From positions 682,001 to 746,000 of the forward strand of contig NZ_CP159342.1 in NCBI RefSeq assembly GCF_040499845.1: a DNA stretch of 64,000 nt, read 5' to 3'. Positions 1 to 6,923 of the stretch are shown in pieces. Each line of letters opens with the position of its first letter. The first letter of the stretch is position 1. The position numbers were made by a program, and so were the translations under genes. Below the pieces are notes generated by a model. That model had not been told where the DNA came from and did not search any database. It was given only the letters and a program-made list of their open reading frames with translations. This DNA is from Micromonospora sp. CCTCC AA 2012012. GTDB taxonomy: Bacteria; Actinomycetota; Actinomycetes; Mycobacteriales; Micromonosporaceae.

Positions 1-705
1 GGCGGCGGGGGAGAGCAGGAAGGCGGCCACCCGGCCGAACTCGGCCGGCTCGCCGATCCGGCCGAGCGGGATGGCCGCCTCGGCCTCGGTCCGGGCCCGC
101 TCGGGGTCGCCGGTGGCGGCGAAGAGTTCCCGGTTGCGGTCGGTGAGGATCCGCCCCGGCAGCAGGCCCACCACCCGGACGCCCCGGGGGCCGTACTCGT
201 CGGCGATGTCCTTGGCCACGCCGGCCAGGCCGGGGCGCAGGCCGTTGGAGATGCCCAGGCCGGGCACGGGGCTGCGGGCGGAGGTGGAGAGGACCAGCCC
301 GATCGCGCCCCCGTCGGTGAGGGCGGCGGCGACCGTCCTGGCCGCGCGGACGGTGCCGAGGAAGACCGTCTCGAAGGACTCGCGCCACTGCTCGTCGGTG
401 ACCTGGGCGGCGGTGCCCCGGGGCGGACCGCCCACCGAGATCAGCGCGCCGTCGAGGCGGCCGAACTGCTCGCGGGCCGCGGCGACGAGCCGGTGCGGGG
501 TGGCCGGGTCGGTGAGGTCGGCGGTCAGCCCGATCGCGTGTTCCGGGCCGCCGAGCGCGTCGACCGCGGCGGCCACCCGCTCGGGGGCCCGCGCCGAGAC
601 GACCACCTTCGCGCCGTCGGCCACCAGCTGCTCGGCGGTGGCGAGGCCGAGGCCGCCCGAGGCACCGGTCAGCACGTACACCCGGTCGGCGAGTCCGAGA
701 TCCAT
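1..705 (-). CDS. SDR-family oxidoreductase, 3' end beyond window
   Basis: Short-chain dehydrogenase/reductase with an N-terminal Rossmann fold: the cofactor motif TGASGGLG is near residue 13. The open frame of 235 codons runs off the left edge, so the C-terminus is missing. The usual NNAG is replaced by SVGG, and the expected catalytic YxxxK is replaced by NGLR in the stretch SNGLRPGLAGVAKD, so it may not be a classical reductase. The ATG start has an AGGA ribosome-binding site 8 bases upstream. It lies 42 bp downstream of the MNIO-partner gene on the same strand and could be the fourth gene of that operon. The substrate is unknown. Confidence 0.88.
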   Translation of the reverse strand, partial: MDLGLADRVYVLTGASGGLGLATAEQLVADGAKVVVSARAPERVAAAVDALGGPEHAIGLTADLTDPATPHRLVAAAREQFGRLDGALISVGGPPRGTAAQVTDEQWRESFETVFLGTVRAARTVAAALTDGGAIGLVLSTSARSPVPGLGISNGLRPGLAGVAKDIADEYGPRGVRVVGLLPGRILTDRNRELFAATGDPERARTEAEAAIPLGRIGEPAEFGRVAAFLLSPAA

Positions 706-747
706 GACGCCGATCCTGCCGTACTCCGTGCCGGTCCGCAGCGGGGG

Positions 748-1248
748 TCAGCCGGTGGCGGGGCGGAGCAGGCGTACCCGACCGGCGAGCTGCACCGCGA
801 CGGCGCCGCCGGCCCGGGCCACGGCCGGCAGCCGGCGCGGCCGGGGCGCGCGCCGACCGTCGTAGCGGGTGGCCGCCTCGCGGGCGACCAGCTCCTCCGC
901 GCCGAGCGGCGGGAGCGTGCCCCGGTCGCGCAGCTCCCGGGCCAGGTCCCAGCCGTCGCGCAACGAGCCGTTGGTGGGGCGGCCGGCCGCCCAGTCGGCG
1001 AAGGTGCCGGGCCAGTCTGCGCCGAGGCCGGCGGCGAGCAGTGGCCAGTGCCGGGCCACGTCGCCGGCCCGTTTGCGCAGCAGCGCGCGGCGGGCGACGT
1101 CGACCGGGACCGGGTCGAAGCCGGGCGGCGTCGGGGCCCCGGCGACCAGGGACGCGACCAGCGCCGCCTGCCGCGCGGCCAGACCGGTCCCGGCGTCGGG
1201 GGCGGTGTCCCCGCCGGTGCGACCCGTCGGTCGTTCCCGGCCGGTCAC
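748..1248 (-). CDS. SCO6045-like partner protein of the MNIO enzyme
   Basis: A 166-residue soluble protein. Its GTG start overlaps the stop of the MNIO gene (GTGA), so the two are translationally coupled. It has no membrane segment. The central part carries a helical motif with ARRALLRKRAGDVARHWP, a Trp-rich FADWAAG segment and REAATRYDG. This resembles, from memory, the domain fused or adjacent to DUF692 proteins in Streptomyces (SCO6045-like). DUF692/MNIO enzymes of known function need a small partner that recruits the substrate peptide, and the position here fits that role. The role is inferred from coupling and family precedent, not from a catalytic motif. The C-terminus is basic and Arg/Pro-rich. 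Confidence 0.72.
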   Translation of the reverse strand: MTGRERPTGRTGGDTAPDAGTGLAARQAALVASLVAGAPTPPGFDPVPVDVARRALLRKRAGDVARHWPLLAAGLGADWPGTFADWAAGRPTNGSLRDGWDLARELRDRGTLPPLGAEELVAREAATRYDGRRAPRPRRLPAVARAGGAVAVQLAGRVRLLRPATG

Positions 1249-2063
1249 GTGACCACCGGGAAGCCGCCCGCGACGGCGAGGGCGTCCAGTTCGCCGCGCA
1301 GCTCGGCGGCGGGCGGGTAGCAGCCGTCCCGTTCCAGCAGCAGGGCCGGCGGCCGACGCCGCGCGCACAGGTCGCGGACCAGGTCGAGCACCTCGGCGGG
1401 GACCGGGTCGGTGTGCGTGTCGTGATAGAAGCCGCCCTGCTCGGCGCCGCCCGCGACGTGCACGTAGGCGATCCGCTCCAGCGGCAGCCGGTCCAGCAGG
1501 GCCGCCGGGTCGCCGCCCCGGTTGCGCGCGTTGGCGTGCACGTTGGCGATGTCGAGCAGCAGCAGCGCCCCGGTGGCGTCCAGGATCTCGGTCAGGAAGT
1601 CGGCCTCGTCGAGCTCGTCGTCCGGCCAGTCGAAGAGCGCGGCGATCGGTTCGAGGGCGATCGGCACCGGCAGCTCCGCCTGCGTCCGCCGTACGTTCGC
1701 CACCACCGCGGCGACCGCCTCCCGGCTGCGCGGCAACGGCAGCAGGTGCCCGGCCTCCAGGCCGCCGGCCCGGACGAACGCGATGTGCTCGCTGACCAGC
1801 GGCGCGTCGACCGCCGCGGCCACCCCGGCCAGGTGGGCCACCCGCGCGGCGTCCACCGGCTCGGCGCCGCCGAGCGACAGCTTCACCCCGTGGGGTACGA
1901 CGGTGACGCCGCGTCCCCGCAGCTCGGCCAGCTCGGGCGGGAGCGGGCCGGCCGGCGCGACGGTCTCCGCCACCACCTCGACGAAGCGCAGCCCGGGCAG
2001 GCCGGCCACGAAGCCGGCGATCTCCGGCCGCCAGCCGATCCCGATCCCCGACGGCGTCGTCAT
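1245..2063 (-). CDS. DUF692 / MNIO family multinuclear non-heme iron enzyme
   Basis: A 272-residue TIM-barrel protein of the DUF692 (MNIO) family. Known members (MbnB, TglH, BufB type) use two or three iron ions and oxygen to rewrite cysteine residues in ribosomal peptides. Candidate metal ligands are visible: H58, SEH ending at H93, E138, D171 and N174 with H176 in DIANVH, H202 in YVHVAGG, DTH ending at H217, and E244 with D246 in LERD. The usual ENPS motif is replaced by LEPIA. The ATG start overlaps the stop of the upstream Cys-tail membrane protein (ATGA), and the stop overlaps the partner gene (GTGA), giving a tight three-gene operon. The likely substrate is the cysteine-rich tail of the upstream protein, by inference. 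Confidence 0.88.
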   Translation of the reverse strand: MTTPSGIGIGWRPEIAGFVAGLPGLRFVEVVAETVAPAGPLPPELAELRGRGVTVVPHGVKLSLGGAEPVDAARVAHLAGVAAAVDAPLVSEHIAFVRAGGLEAGHLLPLPRSREAVAAVVANVRRTQAELPVPIALEPIAALFDWPDDELDEADFLTEILDATGALLLLDIANVHANARNRGGDPAALLDRLPLERIAYVHVAGGAEQGGFYHDTHTDPVPAEVLDLVRDLCARRRPPALLLERDGCYPPAAELRGELDALAVAGGFPVVT

Positions 2064-2980
2064 CCGCCGCACCCGCCACCGCCGCAGCCGCCGCCCCCGC
2101 AGGAACTGCCACCGCCGCACGAGCTGCCGCTGCTGCAGGAACTCCCGCCGCCGCACGAGCTGCCCGACGAGCCGGTGCCGGTCATCGCCTGGCGCTGCAC
2201 CTCGGCCTGCGCCGCGAAGCCGGGGTCCATCGCCCAGATGGTGGCGGTGCCGAAGAGCGCCACCCCCATCGCGGCGTCGGACGGACCGTAGGTGGCGTAG
2301 GCGGGGGCGGCGGACGGCCGCAGGAAGGTGTGCCGGCGACGCAGCTCGCGCAGCTCCCGGTTGGCGGCGCGGGTGCGCCAGGGCACCCGGGCCAGCAGCA
2401 GGAACGCGATGAACAGTGGCACCAGGGTGAGCATCAGGAAACCGGCCGGTTTGCCGTGGGAGAGGCCGGTGACGAGCCGGAAGCCGCCGAGCAGCAGCAG
2501 GGCGAAGATCAGCATCGGGCCGCGCCGGACGGCGTTGCGGCGGGCGGGGGAGAGGGCCAGCCCGCGCTGCTGGAGGCCGTCGCGCAGCTGCTCCAGCGCC
2601 CGGGCCACCCACTCGTCGCCGCGCAGCTCACGGGCGGTGAGGTTTCGGCCGGCGGCGTTGTAGATCGCCTGGTCCAGCGGGGTCACCCCGGCCGGCATCG
2701 ACCCGGCGACGGTGAGGCGCCGGTCGACGCCGACGCCGACCACGCCGCTGCGGCGCAGGCCGCCCAGGGCGGTCCAGACGGCGAGCTGGTCGCCGCCGTT
2801 GAGGTAGGCCACCTGCTGCGGACCGAGTGGGGCGCTGCCGGCGGTCGACGGACCGGCCAGCGCGGTGAGCCGGTGCACCAGGCTGCCGACGACCAGCACG
2901 GCCGCCGCCAGGAGGTACCACCGCAGGAAGACGGGGCCGGGGATGCCCCAGGTGTCGCCGGGTGCCGCGAGGACCGTCAT
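2060..2980 (-). CDS. TIGR04222-type membrane protein with Cys/Gly/Ser tail
   Basis: A 306-residue protein with one membrane segment near residues 17-38, a soluble region of about 110 residues, two further membrane segments near 154-172 and 179-198, then a basic linker. Its last 40 residues are a low-complexity tail of Gly, Ser and Cys. The six cysteines fall at 276, 282, 288, 294, 299 and 304, spaced 6,6,6,5,5. Positive charges after helix 1, before helix 2 and after helix 3 suggest that the tail lies in the cytoplasm, where an MNIO enzyme could reach it. The architecture matches TIGR04222 proteins, which end in such tails. The ATG start has AGGAG about 7 bases upstream. It is first in an operon with MNIO and partner genes, both joined by 4-bp overlaps. 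Confidence 0.85.
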   Translation of the reverse strand: MTVLAAPGDTWGIPGPVFLRWYLLAAAVLVVGSLVHRLTALAGPSTAGSAPLGPQQVAYLNGGDQLAVWTALGGLRRSGVVGVGVDRRLTVAGSMPAGVTPLDQAIYNAAGRNLTARELRGDEWVARALEQLRDGLQQRGLALSPARRNAVRRGPMLIFALLLLGGFRLVTGLSHGKPAGFLMLTLVPLFIAFLLLARVPWRTRAANRELRELRRRHTFLRPSAAPAYATYGPSDAAMGVALFGTATIWAMDPGFAAQAEVQRQAMTGTGSSGSSCGGGSSCSSGSSCGGGSSCGGGGCGGGGCGG

Positions 2981-3084
2981 GATCTGCTCCTGTCGCGAGG
3001 GGTGCGCGGCCCCATTGTGGAGCAGCCCCGCCAGGGATGATCCGGTGGAGCGGTCGAGTTACCGGACCGAGATCCGGCGCCGGC

Positions 3085-3657
3085 TCAGCGCCGGCGGACC
3101 GCCTCCTCGACGAGGTCCAGCACCGGCCCCAGGTCGCCGGCCGGTCGACCCATCGCCAGGTGCAGCACCAGCCCGTCGTACGCCAGCTCCAGGAACTGGG
3201 CCAGCACGTCGATCGGTACGTCCTCACGCAGCACCCCGGCGTCCCGCTGGCGGACCAGCCGCTCCCGGGTGGCCTCGGCGATGGCCGCGGAGCGTTCCGC
3301 CCAGCGTCGGGCGAACGACGGGTCGGTGCGCAGCCGGCGGGAGACCTCCAGCTGGCTGCCGAGCCAGCCGGTGGTGTCCGTGGAGCCGGCGCGGGCGAGC
3401 AGGTCCCGCATCACCTGGACCAGGCCGTTGCGGGCGACCGTCTCCACCATGGCCGCGGCGTCGTCCTCGGCGACGGCGAGGAAGAGCGAGTCCTTGTCCC
3501 GGAAGTGGTGGAAGATCGCGCCGCGGGAGAGGCCGGTGGCCTCCTCCAGGCGGCGTACGGTGGCGCCTTCGTAGCCGTGCCGGGCGAAACACGCCCGCGC
3601 GGCGCCGAGGATCTCCTGCCGGCGCGCGTCGAGCTGGTCCTGGCTTACTCTGGGCAC
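3085..3657 (-). CDS. acnR: TetR-family repressor, AcnR-like
   Basis: A 190-residue TetR/AcrR regulator with GTG start. The N-terminal helix-turn-helix includes YEGATVRRLEEATG and SRGAIFHHF. From memory, both this domain and the ligand domain (LRTDP, DVPIDVLAQFLE, LDLVEEAVR) closely match AcnR, the repressor of aconitase in Corynebacterium. There acnR sits next to acn; here the aconitase gene is about 19 kb away. A 12-bp perfect palindrome lies 37-48 bp upstream of the start, and an almost identical site precedes acnA, so autoregulation and control of aconitase are likely. The divergent amidase gene shares this intergenic region and may also be controlled. Confidence 0.8.
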   Translation of the reverse strand: MPRVSQDQLDARRQEILGAARACFARHGYEGATVRRLEEATGLSRGAIFHHFRDKDSLFLAVAEDDAAAMVETVARNGLVQVMRDLLARAGSTDTTGWLGSQLEVSRRLRTDPSFARRWAERSAAIAEATRERLVRQRDAGVLREDVPIDVLAQFLELAYDGLVLHLAMGRPAGDLGPVLDLVEEAVRRR

Positions 3658-3690
3658 GGGTCGATCGTGTCAGGTGCCCCGACGGTACGC

Positions 3691-3708
3691 AAACCGTACG
3701 TACGGCTT
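3691..3708. promoter_or_regulatory. Palindromic operator, AcnR-type candidate
   Basis: AAACCGTACGTACGGCTT contains the perfect palindrome CCGTACGTACGG; 16 of 18 bases obey dyad symmetry. It lies between the divergent TetR and amidase genes. The 18-mer at 25458-25475 upstream of aconitase matches it at 16 of 18 positions. It is therefore the best operator candidate for the AcnR-like protein. Confidence 0.65.
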
Positions 3709-3745
3709 GGGATCTGCCGGTGCCGTTCCGGTCTACGATCAGCCG

Positions 3746-4597
3746 GTGACCCCGCTTCCCGCGCGCCCGCTGACCGTGGCGACCGTACAGGCCCAGCCGG
3801 TCCCGGGTGACCTCGCCGGCAACGCCGTCGCCGCCGCCCGGTGGACCGACCGGGCCGCCGCCGCGGGTGCCCGGGTGGTCGTGCTGCCCGAGCTGTTCCT
3901 GCCGGCGTACCACCCGCCGACCCTGGCCGCCGACCCGACCGGCACCGACCTGGCCGCCACTGCCGACGGGGCGGTGCATGACCCCCGCCTGGACCCGCTG
4001 CGGCAGGCCGCCCGGGGCGGCGGGACGACCGTGGTGCTCGGCGCGGCGGTCCGCCACCCCGACGCGCGCCGGACCATCTCCTCGCTGGCCGTCGACCCGT
4101 CCGGCGCCGTCCGGGTGGCGTACGACAAGCAGCAGCTCTGGGGCGGTGAGCGCGACCTCTTCGACGCCGGCCGACGCGGCGCCACCCTGCTCGTCGACGA
4201 CTGGCGGCTGGGTCTCGGCATCTGTTACGACGGCTGCTTCCCCGAGCACGGCCGGGCCGCCGCCGACGACGGCGCCCACGGCTACCTCTGCCCGAGCGGC
4301 TACCTGGCCGGCTCGGCGCACCGGCGCGACCTCTACTACGCCGCCCGGGCCCTCGACAACACCATGTACGTGGTCTTCGCCAACGCCGTCGGCGGCGCCG
4401 ACCCGTGGCGGTTCAACGGCGGCGCGGCCGTCTACGACCCCGAGGGACGCCCACTGGCCCGGGGCGCCGACACGGGGGAGGAGCTGCTGGTGGCCGAACT
4501 CGACCCGGCCGCGCTCGCCGCCACCCGGTCGGCGCACAGCATGCTCACCGACCGCCTCCCCGACCAGGGCCTCCCCCGATCGGTGCTGCGCGGCTGA
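3746..4597 (+). CDS. Carbon-nitrogen hydrolase (nitrilase superfamily)
   Basis: A 283-residue amidase-type hydrolase. The catalytic Glu-Lys-Cys triad is visible as LPELFLPAY, AYDKQQLW and GICYDGCFPE. The fold covers the whole protein and no signal peptide is present, so it acts in the cytoplasm on an unknown amide or nitrile. The GTG start at 3746 was chosen because the nitrilase fold begins immediately (LTVATVQAQP). The sequence TACGAT ends 6 bases before it, which fits a -10 box of a leaderless mRNA; no ribosome-binding site is seen. It is divergent from the AcnR-like repressor. The HAD gene follows after 61 bp. Confidence 0.88.
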   Translation: MTPLPARPLTVATVQAQPVPGDLAGNAVAAARWTDRAAAAGARVVVLPELFLPAYHPPTLAADPTGTDLAATADGAVHDPRLDPLRQAARGGGTTVVLGAAVRHPDARRTISSLAVDPSGAVRVAYDKQQLWGGERDLFDAGRRGATLLVDDWRLGLGICYDGCFPEHGRAAADDGAHGYLCPSGYLAGSAHRRDLYYAARALDNTMYVVFANAVGGADPWRFNGGAAVYDPEGRPLARGADTGEELLVAELDPAALAATRSAHSMLTDRLPDQGLPRSVLRG

Positions 4598-4658
4598 CGG
4601 ACGGTGCAGGGCAACTCGGCCCTGTCGGCGGCGGGTCGCAGTCCCGTAAGGTGCCCGA

Positions 4659-5303
4659 GTGCCGCTGCTCCTGCTCGACCTGGACAACACCCTGCTCGAC
4701 CGGGCAGGGCCGTTCCGTGCCTGGGGTGAGCGGTTCCTGGCCGGCATCGGCGCGCCGGCCGCCGACATCGACTGGCTGCTCTCCATCGACGCGGACGGGC
4801 TGACCGACCGGTGGGACGTCGCGGACGCCATCCGGGACCGGTACGCGCTCCGCATCCCCTCCATCGACCTGGTCGAGGAGCTGCACGACGGGGTGGTGGC
4901 GAACACCCGGCTCGACCCCCTCGTGGCCTGCGCGCTGCGGATCGCCGACGACGCCGGCTGGGTGCCGGTGGTGGTCACCAACGGCACGGCCCGCCAGCAG
5001 GACGCGAAGATCCGCGGTACGGGACTGGACCGCTACGTCGCCGACTGGGTGATCTCCGAGGAGGTCGGGGTCAGCAAACCCAATCCGAGGATCTTCGCGC
5101 TCGCCGCGCAGCGGGCCCGGCTGCCGCTGCGCGGGGCGTGGGTGGTCGGGGACAGCCCGGAGGCGGACATCGGCGGCGCGGCCGCCGTGGGCCTGCCCAG
5201 CGTCTGGCTGCACCGGGGCCGGAGCTGGTCGGACACCCGGTTCGCGCCGACCCGCACGGTGGACGGGCTGATCGCCGCGGTGGCCGTGGTCCTCGGCGGC
5301 TGA
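4659..5303 (+). CDS. HAD-family hydrolase
   Basis: A 214-residue haloacid-dehalogenase-superfamily phosphatase. Motif I is DLDNTLLDR at the N-terminus, motif II is VVTNGT, the lysine is in VSKPNPRIF, and motif IV is VVGDSPEADIGG. A helical cap between motifs I and II places it in subclass I. It probably dephosphorylates a small metabolite, which cannot be named from sequence. The GTG start is preceded 6 bases upstream by TAAGGT, a plausible -10 box, and no Shine-Dalgarno sequence is visible, so it may be leaderless like the preceding amidase gene. Confidence 0.88.
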   Translation: MPLLLLDLDNTLLDRAGPFRAWGERFLAGIGAPAADIDWLLSIDADGLTDRWDVADAIRDRYALRIPSIDLVEELHDGVVANTRLDPLVACALRIADDAGWVPVVVTNGTARQQDAKIRGTGLDRYVADWVISEEVGVSKPNPRIFALAAQRARLPLRGAWVVGDSPEADIGGAAAVGLPSVWLHRGRSWSDTRFAPTRTVDGLIAAVAVVLGG

Positions 5304-5406
5304 GCGGGTCGTAAATCGGTTGACCACGGCGTGAGCCGCCGGTGAACATGGGGGCCGCGCGACGGGCGCTGCCGGGTGTCACCCGGTCGAGGAGAGGAGG
5401 TCGGTC

Positions 5407-5553
5407 ATGGCCGTCTTCGCAGGGTCGTACCACCTGCCTCCATCAGCCTCGATCGAAGGATCATCCCCACCTTGCGTGAACACGACACCCCGGCGCCCGA
5501 GCGCCGTGGCCGCGGCAGACGCCGCTTCGACGACGACGAACCCACCTTCCTGA
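5407..5553 (+). CDS. Possible 48-residue upstream ORF overlapping the RIO kinase start
   Basis: An ATG directly follows the strongest ribosome-binding site of the region (GAGGAGAGGAGG, 6 bases upstream). It opens 48 codons in a frame different from the kinase and ends 80 bp inside the kinase gene. The peptide is rich in Pro, Ala, Ser and Thr and matches no family I know. It could be a translated leader that controls kinase synthesis, or a by-product of a misplaced Shine-Dalgarno sequence. Real expression is uncertain. Confidence 0.3.
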   Translation: MAVFAGSYHLPPSASIEGSSPPCVNTTPRRPSAVAAADAASTTTNPPS

Positions 5554-6401
5554 AGCGCGGCCGGCCCGCCGAGCCGGCCCTCGCCGAACCCGACGACGAA
5601 CCCGACCCGCAGGGCCGCTGGTCCACCTGGGACCAGGCCGTGCACGGGCCGGAACCACACCCCGACTGGCTGGTCACCGAGCTGGCCGCGAAGGACACCG
5701 AACTCGGCGTGCTCAAGACCGGCAAGGAGGCGGACGTCCACCTGGTCCGCCGCGCCGTGCCGGACACCGACCGCTCCTGCCTGCTGGCCGCGAAGCGCTA
5801 CCGCGACGCCCAGCACCGGCTCTTCCACCGGGACGCCGGCTATCTGGAGGGCCGCCGGGTCCGCCGGTCCCGGGAGAACCGGGCCATGGAGGGGCGTACC
5901 GCGTTCGGTCGGCAGATGATCGCCGGGCAGTGGGCGGCGGCCGAGTTCGGCGCCCTCGCCCGGCTCTGGGAGATCGGCGCCGCCTCCGGGCGGATCGCCG
6001 TGCCGTACCCGGTCCAGTTGATCGGCACCGAGCTGATGCTGGAGTTCGTCGGGGACGCCGCACAGGGCGAGGCGGCACCGCGGCTGGCCCAGCTCCGTCC
6101 CGACGCCGCCGGGCTGCGCGACCTCTGGGAGCAGCTCGTCGACGCGCTGGTGGTGCTGGCCCGGGCCGGCTACGCCCACGGCGACCTGTCCCCGTACAAC
6201 CTGCTGGTGCACCGGGGGCGGCTCGTCATGATCGACCTGCCGCAGGTGGTCGACGTGGTGGCCAACCCGCAGGGCGCGGAGTTCCTCGCCCGCGACGTCC
6301 GGGTGGTCGCCACCTGGTTCGTCGCCCGCGGCCTGCCGGCCGGGGACGCGGACCAGGCCGCGCTGACCGAGGTGCTGCTGCGGGAGGCCGGCCTGCGCTG
6401 A
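5472..6401 (+). CDS. RIO-type serine/threonine protein kinase
   Basis: A kinase of about 309 residues of the RIO1 type. Visible motifs are the RIO phosphate loop VLKTGKEADVHLV, the ATP lysine in LAAKRYRD, the hinge LEFVG, the catalytic loop HGDLSPYNLLVH and the metal loop MIDLPQVVD. The N-terminal 60 residues are charged and probably disordered. RIO kinases act in ribosome maturation in archaea and eukaryotes; the actinobacterial role is unclear. The TTG start (LREHDTPAP) is preceded by GAAGGA 11 bases upstream. An upstream GTG at 5376 would read through the strong ribosome-binding site of the overlapping small ORF, so it was not chosen. Confidence 0.85.
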   Translation: MREHDTPAPERRGRGRRRFDDDEPTFLKRGRPAEPALAEPDDEPDPQGRWSTWDQAVHGPEPHPDWLVTELAAKDTELGVLKTGKEADVHLVRRAVPDTDRSCLLAAKRYRDAQHRLFHRDAGYLEGRRVRRSRENRAMEGRTAFGRQMIAGQWAAAEFGALARLWEIGAASGRIAVPYPVQLIGTELMLEFVGDAAQGEAAPRLAQLRPDAAGLRDLWEQLVDALVVLARAGYAHGDLSPYNLLVHRGRLVMIDLPQVVDVVANPQGAEFLARDVRVVATWFVARGLPAGDADQAALTEVLLREAGLR

Positions 6402-6471
6402 GCGCGGACGTCCCGGGCGGGGGCCACCCCGCCCGGGACGTCTCCGTCCGTCCCGCCGGCCAGCGGGCGGG

Positions 6472-6720
6472 TCACTGCAGGTAGCGCTCCACCTCCGACA
6501 GGGGCCGCTCGCCCTGGGCGTCGGGGTCGCCGTGCGCCTGCCGGGCCGCCCGGCGGCGGCGCAGCAGGTCCCAGCACTGGTCCAGCGACTCCTCCAGCGC
6601 CCGCAGCCGCTCCTTGGCGTCGTCGTCGGTGCCGGACTCGTGCTCCTGGGCGGTCGAGCGGAGCCGGTGCTCCTCGTCGACCAGTTCGGAGATCCGGTTC
6701 AGGATGGTCTTGTCGTCCAT
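6472..6720 (-). CDS. DUF2630 family protein
   Basis: An 82-residue acidic, helical protein. It matches the DUF2630 pattern: an N-terminal DDKTILNRISELVDEEHRLR, then ERLRALEESLDQCWDLLRRRRA, and a C-terminal SEVERYLQ. The function is unknown; the heptad-like Leu spacing suggests a short coiled coil. The ATG start was chosen at the conserved MDDKTIL; the open frame upstream has no family similarity. It is convergent with the kinase gene. Confidence 0.88.
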   Translation of the reverse strand: MDDKTILNRISELVDEEHRLRSTAQEHESGTDDDAKERLRALEESLDQCWDLLRRRRAARQAHGDPDAQGERPLSEVERYLQ

Positions 6721-6923
6721 GCCCCTGAGCCTGGCACAGGGGACCGGGCCGCGCTCAGCTTCTTTCCGGGTGGCGCCGCGATGTTCCACCTGCGGAATTC
6801 TCACCACGAGCAGGTCTGGAGGATCTCTCGCGTCGGTGACATGCTCATGACTCACCGGAGCGGCCCGACTCCACAGGTGACCAGCCGATGTGGACGAGGC
6901 GTGCCGAGACGAGGAGAGCTGGG

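Noticed and set aside
5376..5471. GTG at 5376 as the RIO kinase start
   Set aside because: It would place a strong ribosome-binding site inside the coding region and has none of its own; the conserved part begins after the TTG.
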